Notes: generated from the letters alone by a model not told the origin. DNA of 9,857 bases from an uncultured bacterium (GCA_905215755.1 CAJMRE010000052.1:1-9857), one strand, 5' to 3'. Positions 1 to 7,024 are shown, counted from the stretch's first letter. Program-made: numbers and translations.

Positions 1-30
1 GCACGTGCAGAGATAACAGCACTGCCCCCT

Positions 31-99
31 AAGTTGCGGTGAAATAGGGACTGTTTGGCGGTTTTAAACGCTTAAACAGTCCCTATTTCACCGCAACTT
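31..99. repeat. 26-bp perfect inverted repeat (REP-like palindrome)
   Basis: The arms at 31-56 and 74-99 are exact reverse complements over 26 bp and enclose a 17-nt centre that contains a second small dyad (GCG at 58-60 with CGC at 69-71). The arm includes GTGAAATAGGGACTG. The element lies 52 nt beyond the stop codon of the M42 peptidase gene. There is no uridine tract on either side that would make it a classical terminator, and no open reading frame runs through it. The likely identity is a dispersed intergenic repeat of REP or MITE type. Copy number cannot be judged from one window. Confidence 0.8.
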
Positions 100-106
100 A
101 CAGTGG

Positions 107-144
107 GCGGCCTCGGTCGGTACTGCTGTGCCAGCCGAGGCCGC
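107..144 (-). terminator. GC-rich hairpin after the M42 peptidase gene
   Basis: The arms GCGGCCTCGG (107-116) and CCGAGGCCGC (135-144) pair perfectly over 10 bp around an 18-nt loop. The hairpin begins 7 nt past the stop codon of the minus-strand M42 gene, where a terminator is expected. It has no uridine run after the stem, so termination would have to be weak or factor-assisted; it may simply protect the 3' end of the mRNA. Confidence 0.5.
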
Positions 145-151
145 TGCTCCC

Positions 152-1183
152 CTAGCGCTGAACGTAGGCGCGAACCAGTTCAAAGGTGTTGCGCACGCCG
201 TCGATGTGGCTGCGCTCGTAGTTGTGGCTCGCGTACACGCCGGGGCCGATCAGGCCGTGACGGATGTCGTAGCCGGCAGAGAGCGTGGCCTCGACGTCCG
301 AGCCGTAATGCGGGTACACGTCGATGGCGTAATCGAGTTCAAGCTCGCGCGCGATATTGGACAGCGTGGTCACCAGGTCGTAGTTGTACGGACCGCCCGA
401 ATCCTTGGCGCAAATCGACACCATGCGCTCGGTGCAGCCCAGGTCGTCGCCCACGCAGCCCATGTCAACGCTGATCATCTCGCGCGTGTCGGCCGGCACG
501 AAAGCACCGCCGTGGCCGACCTCCTCGTACACGGTAAAGAGCAGCGACACCTTGCGCGAAAGCGACACCTCGCCGTCAGCAACGGCGCGGGCCAGACCCA
601 GCAGAATCGACGCCGACAGTTTGTCATCCAAGAAGCGGCTCTTGATGTAGCCGCTCTCCGTCACCGTGGTACGAGGATCCATAGCGATGATGTCGCCGGT
701 CTGAATGCCCAGCTCAAGCACATCGTCCTTGCTGTCGACATTCTCATCGAGCAGGATTTCCATGTTCTTCTCGATGGTCTTGACCGGCTCGTCGGCCACG
801 TGCGCCGAAGGCTCGGTGTTGAGAACCACACCCGTGTACACATTGCCGTCACGTGTGTAGACGGTGCAGTTCTCGCCATCGGCCGTAGACCACTGGTGCC
901 CACCAAGCGTCGTGGGACGCAGACGGCCATTGTCCTTAATGGAGCGCACCATGGCGCCCAGGGTGTCGACATGACTCGCCAACACAAGCGGCTCGCCCTC
1001 GCCGCCAAGCTCGACCAGCACGTTGCCCTTATTGGAACGCTCGGGGCCAAAGCCCATATCGCGCAACGTTTCCATTAGATAATCAGTCGCCGCAAGGGTA
1101 TAGCCCGTAGGCGAGGCGATAGAAGTCAGCGTCTTAAGCTGGTCAGTAATAAAACCAAGCGTAGAATCCATTTGGGACACCAT
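152..1183 (-). CDS. M42 family metallo-aminopeptidase
   Basis: This is a cytoplasmic zinc or cobalt aminopeptidase of the M42 (TET/glutamyl-aminopeptidase-like) family, expected to trim N-terminal residues from peptides as a large oligomer. With the start used here it is 343 residues, normal for the family. Visible active-site motifs are HVD (H71, metal ligand), RFLDDK (D186, bridging metal ligand), YEEVGHGG at 219-226 (E220 catalytic base, E221 metal ligand), VDMG (D240) and the C-terminal ASHNYERSH segment (H320 or H326 as last ligand). The ATG at 1183 is chosen because GGAG at 1190-1193 lies six nucleotides upstream; an ATG at 1171 (MDSTLGF) is a possible alternative, and the longer frame to 1246 lacks a comparable site. 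No signal peptide. The gene appears monocistronic, bounded by palindromes on both sides. Peptide specificity cannot be read from the sequence. Confidence 0.93.
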   Translation of the reverse strand: MVSQMDSTLGFITDQLKTLTSIASPTGYTLAATDYLMETLRDMGFGPERSNKGNVLVELGGEGEPLVLASHVDTLGAMVRSIKDNGRLRPTTLGGHQWSTADGENCTVYTRDGNVYTGVVLNTEPSAHVADEPVKTIEKNMEILLDENVDSKDDVLELGIQTGDIIAMDPRTTVTESGYIKSRFLDDKLSASILLGLARAVADGEVSLSRKVSLLFTVYEEVGHGGAFVPADTREMISVDMGCVGDDLGCTERMVSICAKDSGGPYNYDLVTTLSNIARELELDYAIDVYPHYGSDVEATLSAGYDIRHGLIGPGVYASHNYERSHIDGVRNTFELVRAYVQR

Positions 1184-1310
1184 CCACAACTCCAAAGTCA
1201 ACATCCCGTAATCAGCAAAACCCTCAACAACGATAACACTACGCACAAATATTTACCCAGCGAGATGACCCATCGAGCTCTTCCGAACAGAGCCCACCAC
1301 GATAACGAGC

Positions 1311-1440
1311 CGGCGGGCCCCTGCCCGTTAGCCCCAGAATCTTTCCGCAGGACAGAAGGAGGCCCCGCCGCACGTAGTGCGCAGCGGGGCCTCAGACATG
1401 TCCGAGGACGATTCTGGGGCTAACGGGCAGGGGCCCGCCG
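1311..1440. repeat. 130-bp nested palindrome with 31-bp perfect terminal arms
   Basis: Positions 1311-1341 and 1410-1440 are exact inverted copies over 31 bp. Inside them lies a second palindrome (1359-1368 with 1384-1393, continuing toward a GTA apex at 1374-1376). The trinucleotide AGC stands directly outside both ends (1308-1310 and 1441-1443), which could be a 3-bp target duplication but is also plausible by chance. The element starts 7 nt past the fucO stop codon. It carries no coding sequence. The structure fits a MITE-like or REP-like non-autonomous element that may also act as the fucO terminator. Confidence 0.75.
1359..1393 (-). terminator. Inner hairpin, possible fucO terminator
   Basis: GAGGCCCCGC (1359-1368) pairs with GCGGGGCCTC (1384-1393), and after a 2-nt bulge CGCAC (1369-1373) pairs with GTGCG (1377-1381). 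On the minus strand, the direction of fucO transcription, the stem is followed by CTTCTGT, a poor uridine tract. Function as a terminator is inferred from strength and position only. Confidence 0.45.
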
Positions 1441-1447
1441 AGCCATG

Positions 1448-2614
1448 TTAGGCAGCCGGGCAGATCTTCTTGAAGAGCTCGATGACGTCGTCGAGCGTCG
1501 CCTCGCGCGGGTTACCCGGGAAGCAGGCGTCGGCCATGGCGTCCTTGGCCAGGACCTCGATCTCGTCAGCCTTCATGGCCTCGCAGACGTGCGGGATGTT
1601 CACGTCGGCGGAAAGCTGCTTGACGGCGGCGATAGCGGCGTCGGCGGCCTCGTCGGTGCTCATGCCCGTGGTGTCAACGCCCATGGCAACGGCGACCTTG
1701 GCCAGGCGCTCGGTGCAAACCGGCTTGTTGAACTCCATGGCGATCGGCAGCAGCATGGCGCAGGCGACACCGTGCGGGGTATCGTAGTGAGCGGACAGGG
1801 TGTGAGCCATGGCGTGATCGATGCCCAGGCCGACGTTGGAGAAGCCCATGCCGGCGACATACTGACCAAGAGCCATGCCCTCGCGGCCGGAGCCGGGCTG
1901 ACCGGACTTGGCCTCGGCGACGGAGTCGCGCAGGTTCTCGCTGATCAGCTTAATAGCCTCAAAGTGGAACATGTCGGAGAGCTCCCAAGCGCCCTTGGTG
2001 GTGTAGCCCTCGATGGCGTGGGTCAGAGCGTCCATGCCGGTAGAGGCGGTCAGGCCGGCGGGCATGGAGGCCATCATATCGGGGTCGACGACGGCGACCT
2101 CGGGGGCGTCGTTGGTGTCGACGCACACGAACTTGCGGACCTTCTCGGGGTCGGTGATGACGTAGTTGATGGTCACCTCGGCGGCGGTACCGGCGGTCGT
2201 CGGCACAGCGATGGTGAACACGGCGTGGTTCTTAGTGGGAGCAACGCCCTCGAGGCTGCGGACATCGGCGAACTCGGGGTTGTTGATGATGATGCCGATG
2301 GCCTTGGCAGTGTCCATGGAGGAGCCGCCACCGATGGTCACGATAGCGTCCGCCTCGGCGGCCTTAAAGGCCTCGACGCCGTCCTTGACGTTCTGGATGG
2401 TGGGGTTGGGCTTGATCTCGGAGTAGAGGCTCCAAGCGATGCCGGCGGCGTCGAGCTCGTCGGTCACCTTAGCGGTAACGCCAAACTTGACCAGATCGGG
2501 GTCGGAGCAGACGAAGATCTTCTTGTAGCCACGACGCTGGAGCTCGCCGGGGATCTCCTTGATGGCGCCGGAACCATGGTAAGAAATGGTGTTGAGAACG
2601 AAACGATTAGCCAT
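1448..2614 (-). CDS. fucO: Lactaldehyde reductase / propanediol oxidoreductase (iron-dependent ADH)
   Basis: The 388-residue product is a group III iron-containing alcohol dehydrogenase close to E. coli FucO, which reduces L-lactaldehyde to 1,2-propanediol with NADH during anaerobic use of fucose or rhamnose. Shared with FucO as I remember it are NNPEFADVRSLEG (111-123), PTTAGTAAEVTINYVITD (138-155), ALGQYVAGMGFSNVGLG (248-264) and NPREATL (368-374). The nucleotide-binding GGGS is at 95-98, and D38 matches the residue that sets NAD preference. The metal ligands are D195, H199, H267 and H281. The start at 2614 is supported by AGGAGG at 2621-2626, six nucleotides upstream. No fucose or rhamnose genes lie next to it, so a wider role in aldehyde disposal or glycerol-type fermentation is possible. 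It is transcribed alone, from the promoter described at 2657-2685. Confidence 0.93.
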   Translation of the reverse strand: MANRFVLNTISYHGSGAIKEIPGELQRRGYKKIFVCSDPDLVKFGVTAKVTDELDAAGIAWSLYSEIKPNPTIQNVKDGVEAFKAAEADAIVTIGGGSSMDTAKAIGIIINNPEFADVRSLEGVAPTKNHAVFTIAVPTTAGTAAEVTINYVITDPEKVRKFVCVDTNDAPEVAVVDPDMMASMPAGLTASTGMDALTHAIEGYTTKGAWELSDMFHFEAIKLISENLRDSVAEAKSGQPGSGREGMALGQYVAGMGFSNVGLGIDHAMAHTLSAHYDTPHGVACAMLLPIAMEFNKPVCTERLAKVAVAMGVDTTGMSTDEAADAAIAAVKQLSADVNIPHVCEAMKADEIEVLAKDAMADACFPGNPREATLDDVIELFKKICPAA

Positions 2615-2633
2615 TGATAGCCTCCTATCGTGC

Positions 2634-2656
2634 GCGGGGCACCCGTTACGCCCCGC
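2634..2656 (-). other. Small hairpin in the fucO leader
   Basis: GCGGGGC (2634-2640) and GCCCCGC (2650-2656) form a 7-bp stem with a 9-nt loop between the predicted -10 box and the fucO ribosome binding site. It would lie at the very 5' end of the transcript and could stabilise the message. No riboswitch class is recognised. Confidence 0.4.
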
Positions 2657-2685
2657 ACTATAAGTCCCATCCTAACGCTTTTGAA
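2657..2685 (-). promoter_or_regulatory. Predicted fucO promoter
   Basis: On the minus strand TATAGT (complement of 2657-2662) stands as a -10 box, 17 nt downstream of TTCAAA (complement of 2680-2685), a weak -35 match. The start of transcription would fall about 30 nt upstream of the Shine-Dalgarno sequence. This is a pattern match only. Confidence 0.45.
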
Positions 2686-2713
2686 ACAAAAAACACGCGA
2701 GAACATCAAAAGT

Positions 2714-2729
2714 GTTAAAGCGTTTCAAC
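2714..2729. promoter_or_regulatory. LacI-family-like operator upstream of fucO
   Basis: GTTAAAGCGTTTCAAC is an imperfect 16-bp dyad (6 of 8 pairs) with the central AAnCGnTT pattern common to LacI/GalR/CcpA-type operators. A partial inverted copy of its core (AACGCTTT, 2674-2681) overlaps the predicted -35 region of fucO. The pair could allow carbon-source-dependent control. The regulator is unknown. Confidence 0.35.
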
Positions 2730-2756
2730 AACTGGTATCGTCACCACCAGACCACT

Positions 2757-2789
2757 AAACAAAAAGGGGCGGCCGAGATGGCCGTCCCC
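2757..2789 (-). terminator. Intrinsic terminator of the DUF1275 gene
   Basis: Read on the minus strand, GGGGACGGCC, a short loop and GGCCGCCCC form a GC-rich stem with a one-base bulge (2766-2789), followed directly by TTTTTGTTT (2757-2765). This is the most convincing rho-independent terminator in the window. It lies 54 nt past the stop codon of the DUF1275 gene. Confidence 0.82.
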
Positions 2790-2808
2790 TCCCCATTATC
2801 GATTTATC

Positions 2809-2833
2809 TGACAAAGGGACTGCCCCCCTGTCA
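2809..2833. repeat. Short TGACA...TGTCA palindromic element
   Basis: TGACA (2809-2813) and TGTCA (2829-2833) enclose AAGGGACTGCCCCCC. The internal AGGGACTG also occurs in the inverted repeat at 46-53, and ACTGCCCCC also occurs at 21-29. It stands between the DUF1275 stop codon and its terminator. It may be a degenerate member of the same intergenic repeat group as the element at 31-99; the evidence is slight. Confidence 0.35.
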
Positions 2834-2843
2834 CATCCTGCCG

Positions 2844-3560
2844 CTATTTTTGGCAGGCGTCTTTCCAATCTTCGCAGGCGCGCTTCCAGCGAGAGCGCAA
2901 GTCACGCTCGCGGTCGATAAACATGATGGCAAACGCGACAAACAGCAGCAAGCTCGCCACGACGATGGCATGCAGGCCCATGCGCTCAATACACCAGTTG
3001 CCCAGCACGGCGCCAAACACAAAGGTAAAGATCACGCCAAAGTACAGCACGCCGTTTTCCAAAAAGCCGCGCTTGTGGGTGATGATGTAGTCGTCCACGT
3101 TTTGCAGCGCATTGCGCAGGTTACCGATGCACATGGTCGTGGCGATGCCGTGACCATGTATCTTGCGGAAGCTCTCGACCTGCATGCCGCAGGCAAACGA
3201 GGTGAGGCAGTTGGCGAGTAGGTTGTAACCGCCACCGGGGATAAAGCTCACGCCCAGCAAGATGACGGCTTCAAAGAACACTGTCACCTGACGCCAGTGG
3301 ATCACGCTGCCAAACCGTTCGTGTACCAGGTCGGCAAGCATAATACCCACGGCAAACGACACCACGGGGAAGAAGTAACGCCCCGCCAGCGCCCAATTGC
3401 CCTCCGAGATGCTCACGCCCACCAGCAAGATGTTGCCCGTCTGCGCGTTGGCGAAAACATGATCGCGCCCAATGTACGAATACACATCCATAAAGCCACC
3501 GGCGAGCGCCAAGATGATGCCCAGCTCAATAGACTCCGATATCTGTTTGGCACGCTGCAT
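2844..3560 (-). CDS. DUF1275 / YoaK-like multi-pass membrane protein
   Basis: The 238-residue product belongs to the DUF1275 (YoaK) family of small integral membrane proteins, whose transport or sensing role is not settled. The family signature is clear near the N terminus: GGFMDVYSYI (21-30) followed by VFANAQTGNILL (35-46). Hydrophobic segments lie roughly at 11-26, 62-80, 92-108, 111-127, 170-190 and 196-214, and the C terminus ends in a charged, cytoplasm-type tail (DRERDLRSRWKRACEDW). The ATG at 3560 gives the normal family length and has GGAGG at 3571-3575, ten nucleotides upstream; the open frame to 3803 is not used because it adds 81 non-hydrophobic residues with no family match. The gene is divergent from ygiQ and has its own terminator. 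Confidence 0.88.
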   Translation of the reverse strand: MQRAKQISESIELGIILALAGGFMDVYSYIGRDHVFANAQTGNILLVGVSISEGNWALAGRYFFPVVSFAVGIMLADLVHERFGSVIHWRQVTVFFEAVILLGVSFIPGGGYNLLANCLTSFACGMQVESFRKIHGHGIATTMCIGNLRNALQNVDDYIITHKRGFLENGVLYFGVIFTFVFGAVLGNWCIERMGLHAIVVASLLLFVAFAIMFIDRERDLRSRWKRACEDWKDACQK

Positions 3561-3750
3561 CGTCGTGCGTCCTCCTTGTTGACGACTCTCTCGTGCGTTG
3601 GCGGAAACATAGCCGCCGTTCATACTGTAACCCATTGACAACATGGCATGGGCGCGAGACGGGTTCCTCAACGCGCAGATACACAGTCTGGAAACAAACG
3701 GTGGGTGCGACACACGCATCGACGCGCCGATCCGCCAGCCCATGTACTCC

Positions 3751-3791
3751 ACCAGTCTTTTTAGCGCCGTCCCAAAAAGACTGGTTACAAT
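3751..3791 (+). promoter_or_regulatory. ygiQ promoter region with 12-bp operator-like dyad
   Basis: ACCAGTCTTTTT (3751-3762) and AAAAAGACTGGT (3774-3785) are perfect inverted copies separated by 11 nt. The right arm abuts TACAAT (3786-3791), a good -10 match, so the dyad would cover the -35 zone, where no clear hexamer is seen. A regulator bound here would block or assist transcription of ygiQ, whose start codon is 31 nt downstream of the -10 box. The centre-to-centre spacing of 23 bp is close to two helical turns. The regulator and signal are unknown. Confidence 0.45.
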
Positions 3792-3822
3792 TACGTGCAG
3801 CATACTAACAACGGGAGGAATC

Positions 3823-5958
3823 GTGGCAAAAAAGCCCCAGGACGCTCAGCACAACCAGCACGGCAAGCATGCCCAGCGCGGCCAACAGCAAAAGCGCGGC
3901 GGCAAGGCCCAGAGCGGCCACGCCACTCATGCCCCGGCAGCGCCCGCCCGTCCCTGGCGCCCGGGCCGCGATAAGTTCCTCCCTGTCAGTCGCGCCGACA
4001 TGGATGCGCGCGGCTGGGACCAGTGCGACTTTGTCTACATCTGCGGCGACGCCTACGTGGACCATCCCAGCTTTGGCATGGCCATCGTCAGCCGCGTCCT
4101 CGACGCGCACGGCTACAAGGTGGGCATCATCTGCCAACCCGACTGGACCGACCCCGCCAGCATCACCGTGCTCGGCGAGCCGCGCCTGGGCTTTCTCGTC
4201 AGTGCCGGTAACATGGACTCCATGGTCAACCACTATTCGGTGACCAAGCACCGCCGCCACACCGATGCCTATACCCCCGGTGGCGAGGAGGGGCACCGCC
4301 CCAATCGCGCCGTCACGGTCTACGGCAACCTCATCCGCCAAACGTTCAAGGATGCCCCCATCATTATCGGCGGCATCGAGGCAAGCCTGCGTCGCCTGGC
4401 CCACTACGACTACTGGCAGGACAAGCTCAAGCGCTCGGTACTGCTCGACTCGGGCGCCGACATCCTCATCTACGGCATGGGCGAGCACGCGATCGTCGAG
4501 ATCGCCGACGCGCTCGACGCGGGACTGCCCGTCGATCAGATCACCTATATCAACGGCACCGTCTACCGCACTAGCTCGCTCGACGAGGTCTACGACTACG
4601 ACCTGCTGCCCAGCTGGGACGATCTTGCCGCCGACAAGCTCAACTACGCGCGCAGCTTTAACGTGCAGCAGCAGAACATGGACCCCATCACCGGGCATCG
4701 CCTGGTAGAGCCCTACCCCAACAGCGTCTATGTGGTGCAGAACCCGCCGTCGGCGACACTCACCACCGACGAGATGGACGAGGTGGCCGAACTCCCCTAC
4801 GCACGCGATTGGCATCCCGATTACGACGCGGCGGGCGGCGTGCCGGCCTTTGCCGAGATCAAGTTTTCAATTAGTTCCAACCGCGGCTGTTTTGGCGAGT
4901 GCTCGTTTTGCGCCCTCACCTTCCACCAGGGCCGCGTGCTGCAGATGCGCAGTCACGACTCGATCATGCGCGAGGCCGAGCTGCTCACGCGCGATCCCGA
5001 GTTTAAGGGCTACATCAACGACGTAGGAGGGCCGACGGCCAACTTTAGCCGTCCCGCCTGCGACAAGCAGCTCAAGCACGGCGTGTGCAAGAACAAGCGC
5101 TGCCTGTGGCCGAGCGTGTGCAAGAACATGGTGGTCGACGAGAGCGGCTACACGCAGCTGTTGCGCGACCTGCGCCAGCTACCGGGCGTCAAAAAGGTCT
5201 TCGTGCGCAGCGGCATCCGCTTTGACTACACCATGGCCGATGCCTCGGACGAGTTTTTGCGCGAGCTGCTGGAGCACCATGTCTCGGGCCAGCTACGCGT
5301 AGCACCCGAGCACGTGAGCGACGCGGTGCTGTCCGTGATGGGCAAGCCGAGCCGCGCCGTCTACGATGCGTTTTGCCGCAAATTTGAACGCTTGAACCGC
5401 GAATACGGACTCAAGCAGTACGTAGTGCCGTATCTGATCTCGAGCCACCCCGGCTCAACCATGAAGGAAGCCGTGGACCTTGCCGAAGCCGTGCGAGACA
5501 TGGGCTACATGCCCGAGCAGGTGCAAGACTTCTACCCCACGCCGTCCACCATGTCGACGTGCATGTACTACACCGGCGTGGACCCGCGCACCATGCAGCC
5601 GATCTATGTGGCGCGCGACCCGCACGAGAAGGCCATGCAGCGCGCACTCATCCAGTATCGCAAGCCCGAGAACTACAAGCTCGTGCGCGAGGCACTGGAA
5701 AAGGCCGGGCGTCGTGACCTGATCGGCTATACCAAGCATTGTCTGATTCGCCCCGTGCCGCCACGCCCGGGCGAGACGTCTGCTGGCGGTGGGCATGGCA
5801 CCGGCAAGAAGGGCGGCAAGCCGCACGGTGGCGCCGCCGGCAAGGGGCCCAAGGGCAGCAAGGGCCACGGTGGCATGTCGCGTGCGCAGAACACCGCCGG
5901 CCGCAACCGTGCGGCCCAGGGACGACAGGGCGCCAACGGAGGCGGACGCCGCAACTAG
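3823..5958 (+). CDS. YgiQ-family (UPF0313) radical SAM protein
   Basis: The 711-residue product is a YgiQ-type radical S-adenosylmethionine protein; the family is widespread but its substrate is unknown. The iron-sulfur CxxxCxxC motif is C356, C360 and C363 in RGCFGECSFCAL. An N-terminal family region (about 45-330) precedes it, with DFVYICGDAYVDHPSFG and IIIGGIEASLRRLAHYDYW as typical strings. Downstream lie CKNKRCLWPSVCKN, the APEH motif and QDFYPTPSTMSTCMYYTGVDP, also family hallmarks. Both ends are low-complexity: about 40 residues rich in Q, H, K and G at the start, and about 75 residues rich in G, K, H and R at the end. Such tails suggest nucleic-acid or ribosome contact, but this is inference. 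A GTG start at 3823 is chosen because GGGAGG (3813-3818) precedes it by four nucleotides; the frame extends to 3643, but that stretch overlaps the predicted promoter. Confidence 0.93.
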   Translation: MAKKPQDAQHNQHGKHAQRGQQQKRGGKAQSGHATHAPAAPARPWRPGRDKFLPVSRADMDARGWDQCDFVYICGDAYVDHPSFGMAIVSRVLDAHGYKVGIICQPDWTDPASITVLGEPRLGFLVSAGNMDSMVNHYSVTKHRRHTDAYTPGGEEGHRPNRAVTVYGNLIRQTFKDAPIIIGGIEASLRRLAHYDYWQDKLKRSVLLDSGADILIYGMGEHAIVEIADALDAGLPVDQITYINGTVYRTSSLDEVYDYDLLPSWDDLAADKLNYARSFNVQQQNMDPITGHRLVEPYPNSVYVVQNPPSATLTTDEMDEVAELPYARDWHPDYDAAGGVPAFAEIKFSISSNRGCFGECSFCALTFHQGRVLQMRSHDSIMREAELLTRDPEFKGYINDVGGPTANFSRPACDKQLKHGVCKNKRCLWPSVCKNMVVDESGYTQLLRDLRQLPGVKKVFVRSGIRFDYTMADASDEFLRELLEHHVSGQLRVAPEHVSDAVLSVMGKPSRAVYDAFCRKFERLNREYGLKQYVVPYLISSHPGSTMKEAVDLAEAVRDMGYMPEQVQDFYPTPSTMSTCMYYTGVDPRTMQPIYVARDPHEKAMQRALIQYRKPENYKLVREALEKAGRRDLIGYTKHCLIRPVPPRPGETSAGGGHGTGKKGGKPHGGAAGKGPKGSKGHGGMSRAQNTAGRNRAAQGRQGANGGGRRN

Positions 5959-5968
5959 CGTGGCGAGG

Positions 5969-5996
5969 GCCGGCCGGCGTCTCTTGGCCAGCCGGC
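5969..5996 (+). terminator. Hairpin after ygiQ
   Basis: GCCGGCCGGC (5969-5978) pairs with GCCAGCCGGC (5987-5996) with one C-A mismatch around an 8-nt loop, starting 11 nt past the ygiQ stop codon. There is no uridine tract, so intrinsic termination would be inefficient. Position and stability are the only support. Confidence 0.45.
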
Positions 5997-6016
5997 GCCC
6001 CCTCATCGGCCCAAGC

Positions 6017-6119
6017 GTGTTTTCCCTAGGGGGAACACACTTAGGCTGTCTCTAGCCGTGATTTCCCTAGGGAGAACACGTTCAGACGCACCTAGCCGTG
6101 TTTTCCTTAAGGGAATCAC
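6017..6119. repeat. Three evenly spaced 22-bp palindromes
   Basis: Three related palindromes start at 6017, 6058 and 6098, each beginning GTG, centred on a perfect 8-bp core and ending CAC. The first two cores are CCCTAGGG and the third is CCTTAAGG, so both sides of the third changed together. Unit spacing is 41 and 40 bp, and CTAGCC stands directly before units two and three. They fill the gap between two convergent genes, and the third ends 3 nt before the CPBP stop codon. They may act as a bidirectional 3' boundary or be a BIME-like cluster of REP elements. Confidence 0.75.
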
Positions 6120-6121
6120 AT

Positions 6122-7024
6122 TTACTGACGGGAGCGAGCCAGCTGGCACGTCAACCTGAGCGAGCGCATCGCCTCTACCAGCACAAAGCCGGCGATGGCA
6201 ACCGTGACCACCACGTCGAGCGGCGTGTTCACAAACCAGAGCAACGTCATGAGGTACGACCCGGCGTTAAAGGCAAAATGCAGCAGGATCGTGTAACGGA
6301 GCTTTCCGGTGGTCACGAGCACCCAGCCAAAAATGAGGCCGGCAGCGCCCGCATAGCAGCCCTGCACCCAGTTCATATGCATAAAGCCAAAGACCGCCGC
6401 CTGCAGCACGATTGCCACGGCGACGCCCCAGGTACTCGGGGCCGCCCAGGGCACCATGGCGACGTCTTGCGCCCGCGCGCGACGCCGGCGTTTCCAGAGC
6501 GAACGGCACTGCGGGTTAAACGCTCGGAGCGAAAACTCAAAGATGATACCGCGCACCAGCAGTTCCTCGCAAAACGGAGCGCCGAGCACCGTGGTCAGGA
6601 CGGCCAGATAGCTCGTGTCGCCCATGCCTGTTTCCTCGACGAGCTCGCTGTAATCGGCCGCCGCCTCGGGTAACAGCGACAGCACAGCGTCGGTCACGTA
6701 GCCAACGACCACCTGCAGGGCCAGGCCGATCACGATAACGCAGGCGATGCGTTTCCACGCCCCACGCGCTCCCCCGCCGAGCGGGTGCTCGCTTTGCCGG
6801 CGTGCCATAAACGAACGCGGCCACAGATAACGCCACCACAGCAGCGCCATCAAAAACGATGCCGTCTGGGCAACAGCCTGGAACCATTGGATATCGAGAT
6901 TGTCGATCGGATAGCCCGTCAGCACGGACACGGCATCGAGAACAGAAAACAGAACCACGCTCAGGGCTATATCGGCAGCGACAACGCCAAAACAGGCAAG
7001 CGCCCAAATCATCGCATTGAGCAT
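6122..7024 (-). CDS. CPBP-family intramembrane metalloprotease
   Basis: The 300-residue product is a CPBP (CAAX protease and bacteriocin-processing, Abi/Rce1-like) membrane protein. The defining motifs are in order: EELLVR with E153, E154 and R158; FGFMH with H216; and HFAFN with H249 and N253. About eight hydrophobic segments are visible, beginning at residues 5-27. Between the first and second motifs (about 170-190) lies a very basic loop, RSLWKRRRRAR. Bacterial members process peptides such as bacteriocins or act in immunity or protein-secretion pathways, but no substrate peptide gene is evident nearby. The ATG at 7024 follows GGAGG (7030-7034) by five nucleotides; the open frame to 7399 is rejected because it runs through a repeat and the neighbouring gene. 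A repeat copy 50 nt upstream separates it from the antitoxin gene. Confidence 0.88.
   Translation of the reverse strand: MLNAMIWALACFGVVAADIALSVVLFSVLDAVSVLTGYPIDNLDIQWFQAVAQTASFLMALLWWRYLWPRSFMARRQSEHPLGGGARGAWKRIACVIVIGLALQVVVGYVTDAVLSLLPEAAADYSELVEETGMGDTSYLAVLTTVLGAPFCEELLVRGIIFEFSLRAFNPQCRSLWKRRRRARAQDVAMVPWAAPSTWGVAVAIVLQAAVFGFMHMNWVQGCYAGAAGLIFGWVLVTTGKLRYTILLHFAFNAGSYLMTLLWFVNTPLDVVVTVAIAGFVLVEAMRSLRLTCQLARSRQ

Noticed and set aside
128..1078. A 316-codon open frame on the plus strand
   Set aside because: It is antisense to the M42 gene, has no recognisable family motif or ribosome binding site, and is explained by codon bias of high-GC DNA on the opposite strand.
1445..2617. A 390-codon plus-strand frame covering all of fucO
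   Set aside because: It mirrors the fucO frame almost end to end, and its product is a low-complexity glycine, valine, aspartate and histidine-rich string, as expected for the complement of a real gene.
3561..3803. Longer N terminus for the DUF1275 protein
   Set aside because: The added 81 residues lack family similarity and a ribosome binding site, and they overlap the ygiQ promoter region; the ATG at 3560 gives the family's normal length.
3805..4815. A 336-codon minus-strand frame inside ygiQ
   Set aside because: The ygiQ frame carries clear family motifs; the antisense product is repetitive in V, A, G and D with no known fold.
6017..6119. CRISPR array
   Set aside because: Only three diverged units are present, each palindromic at its centre, with gaps of 18-19 nt between them, and no cas gene is in the window.
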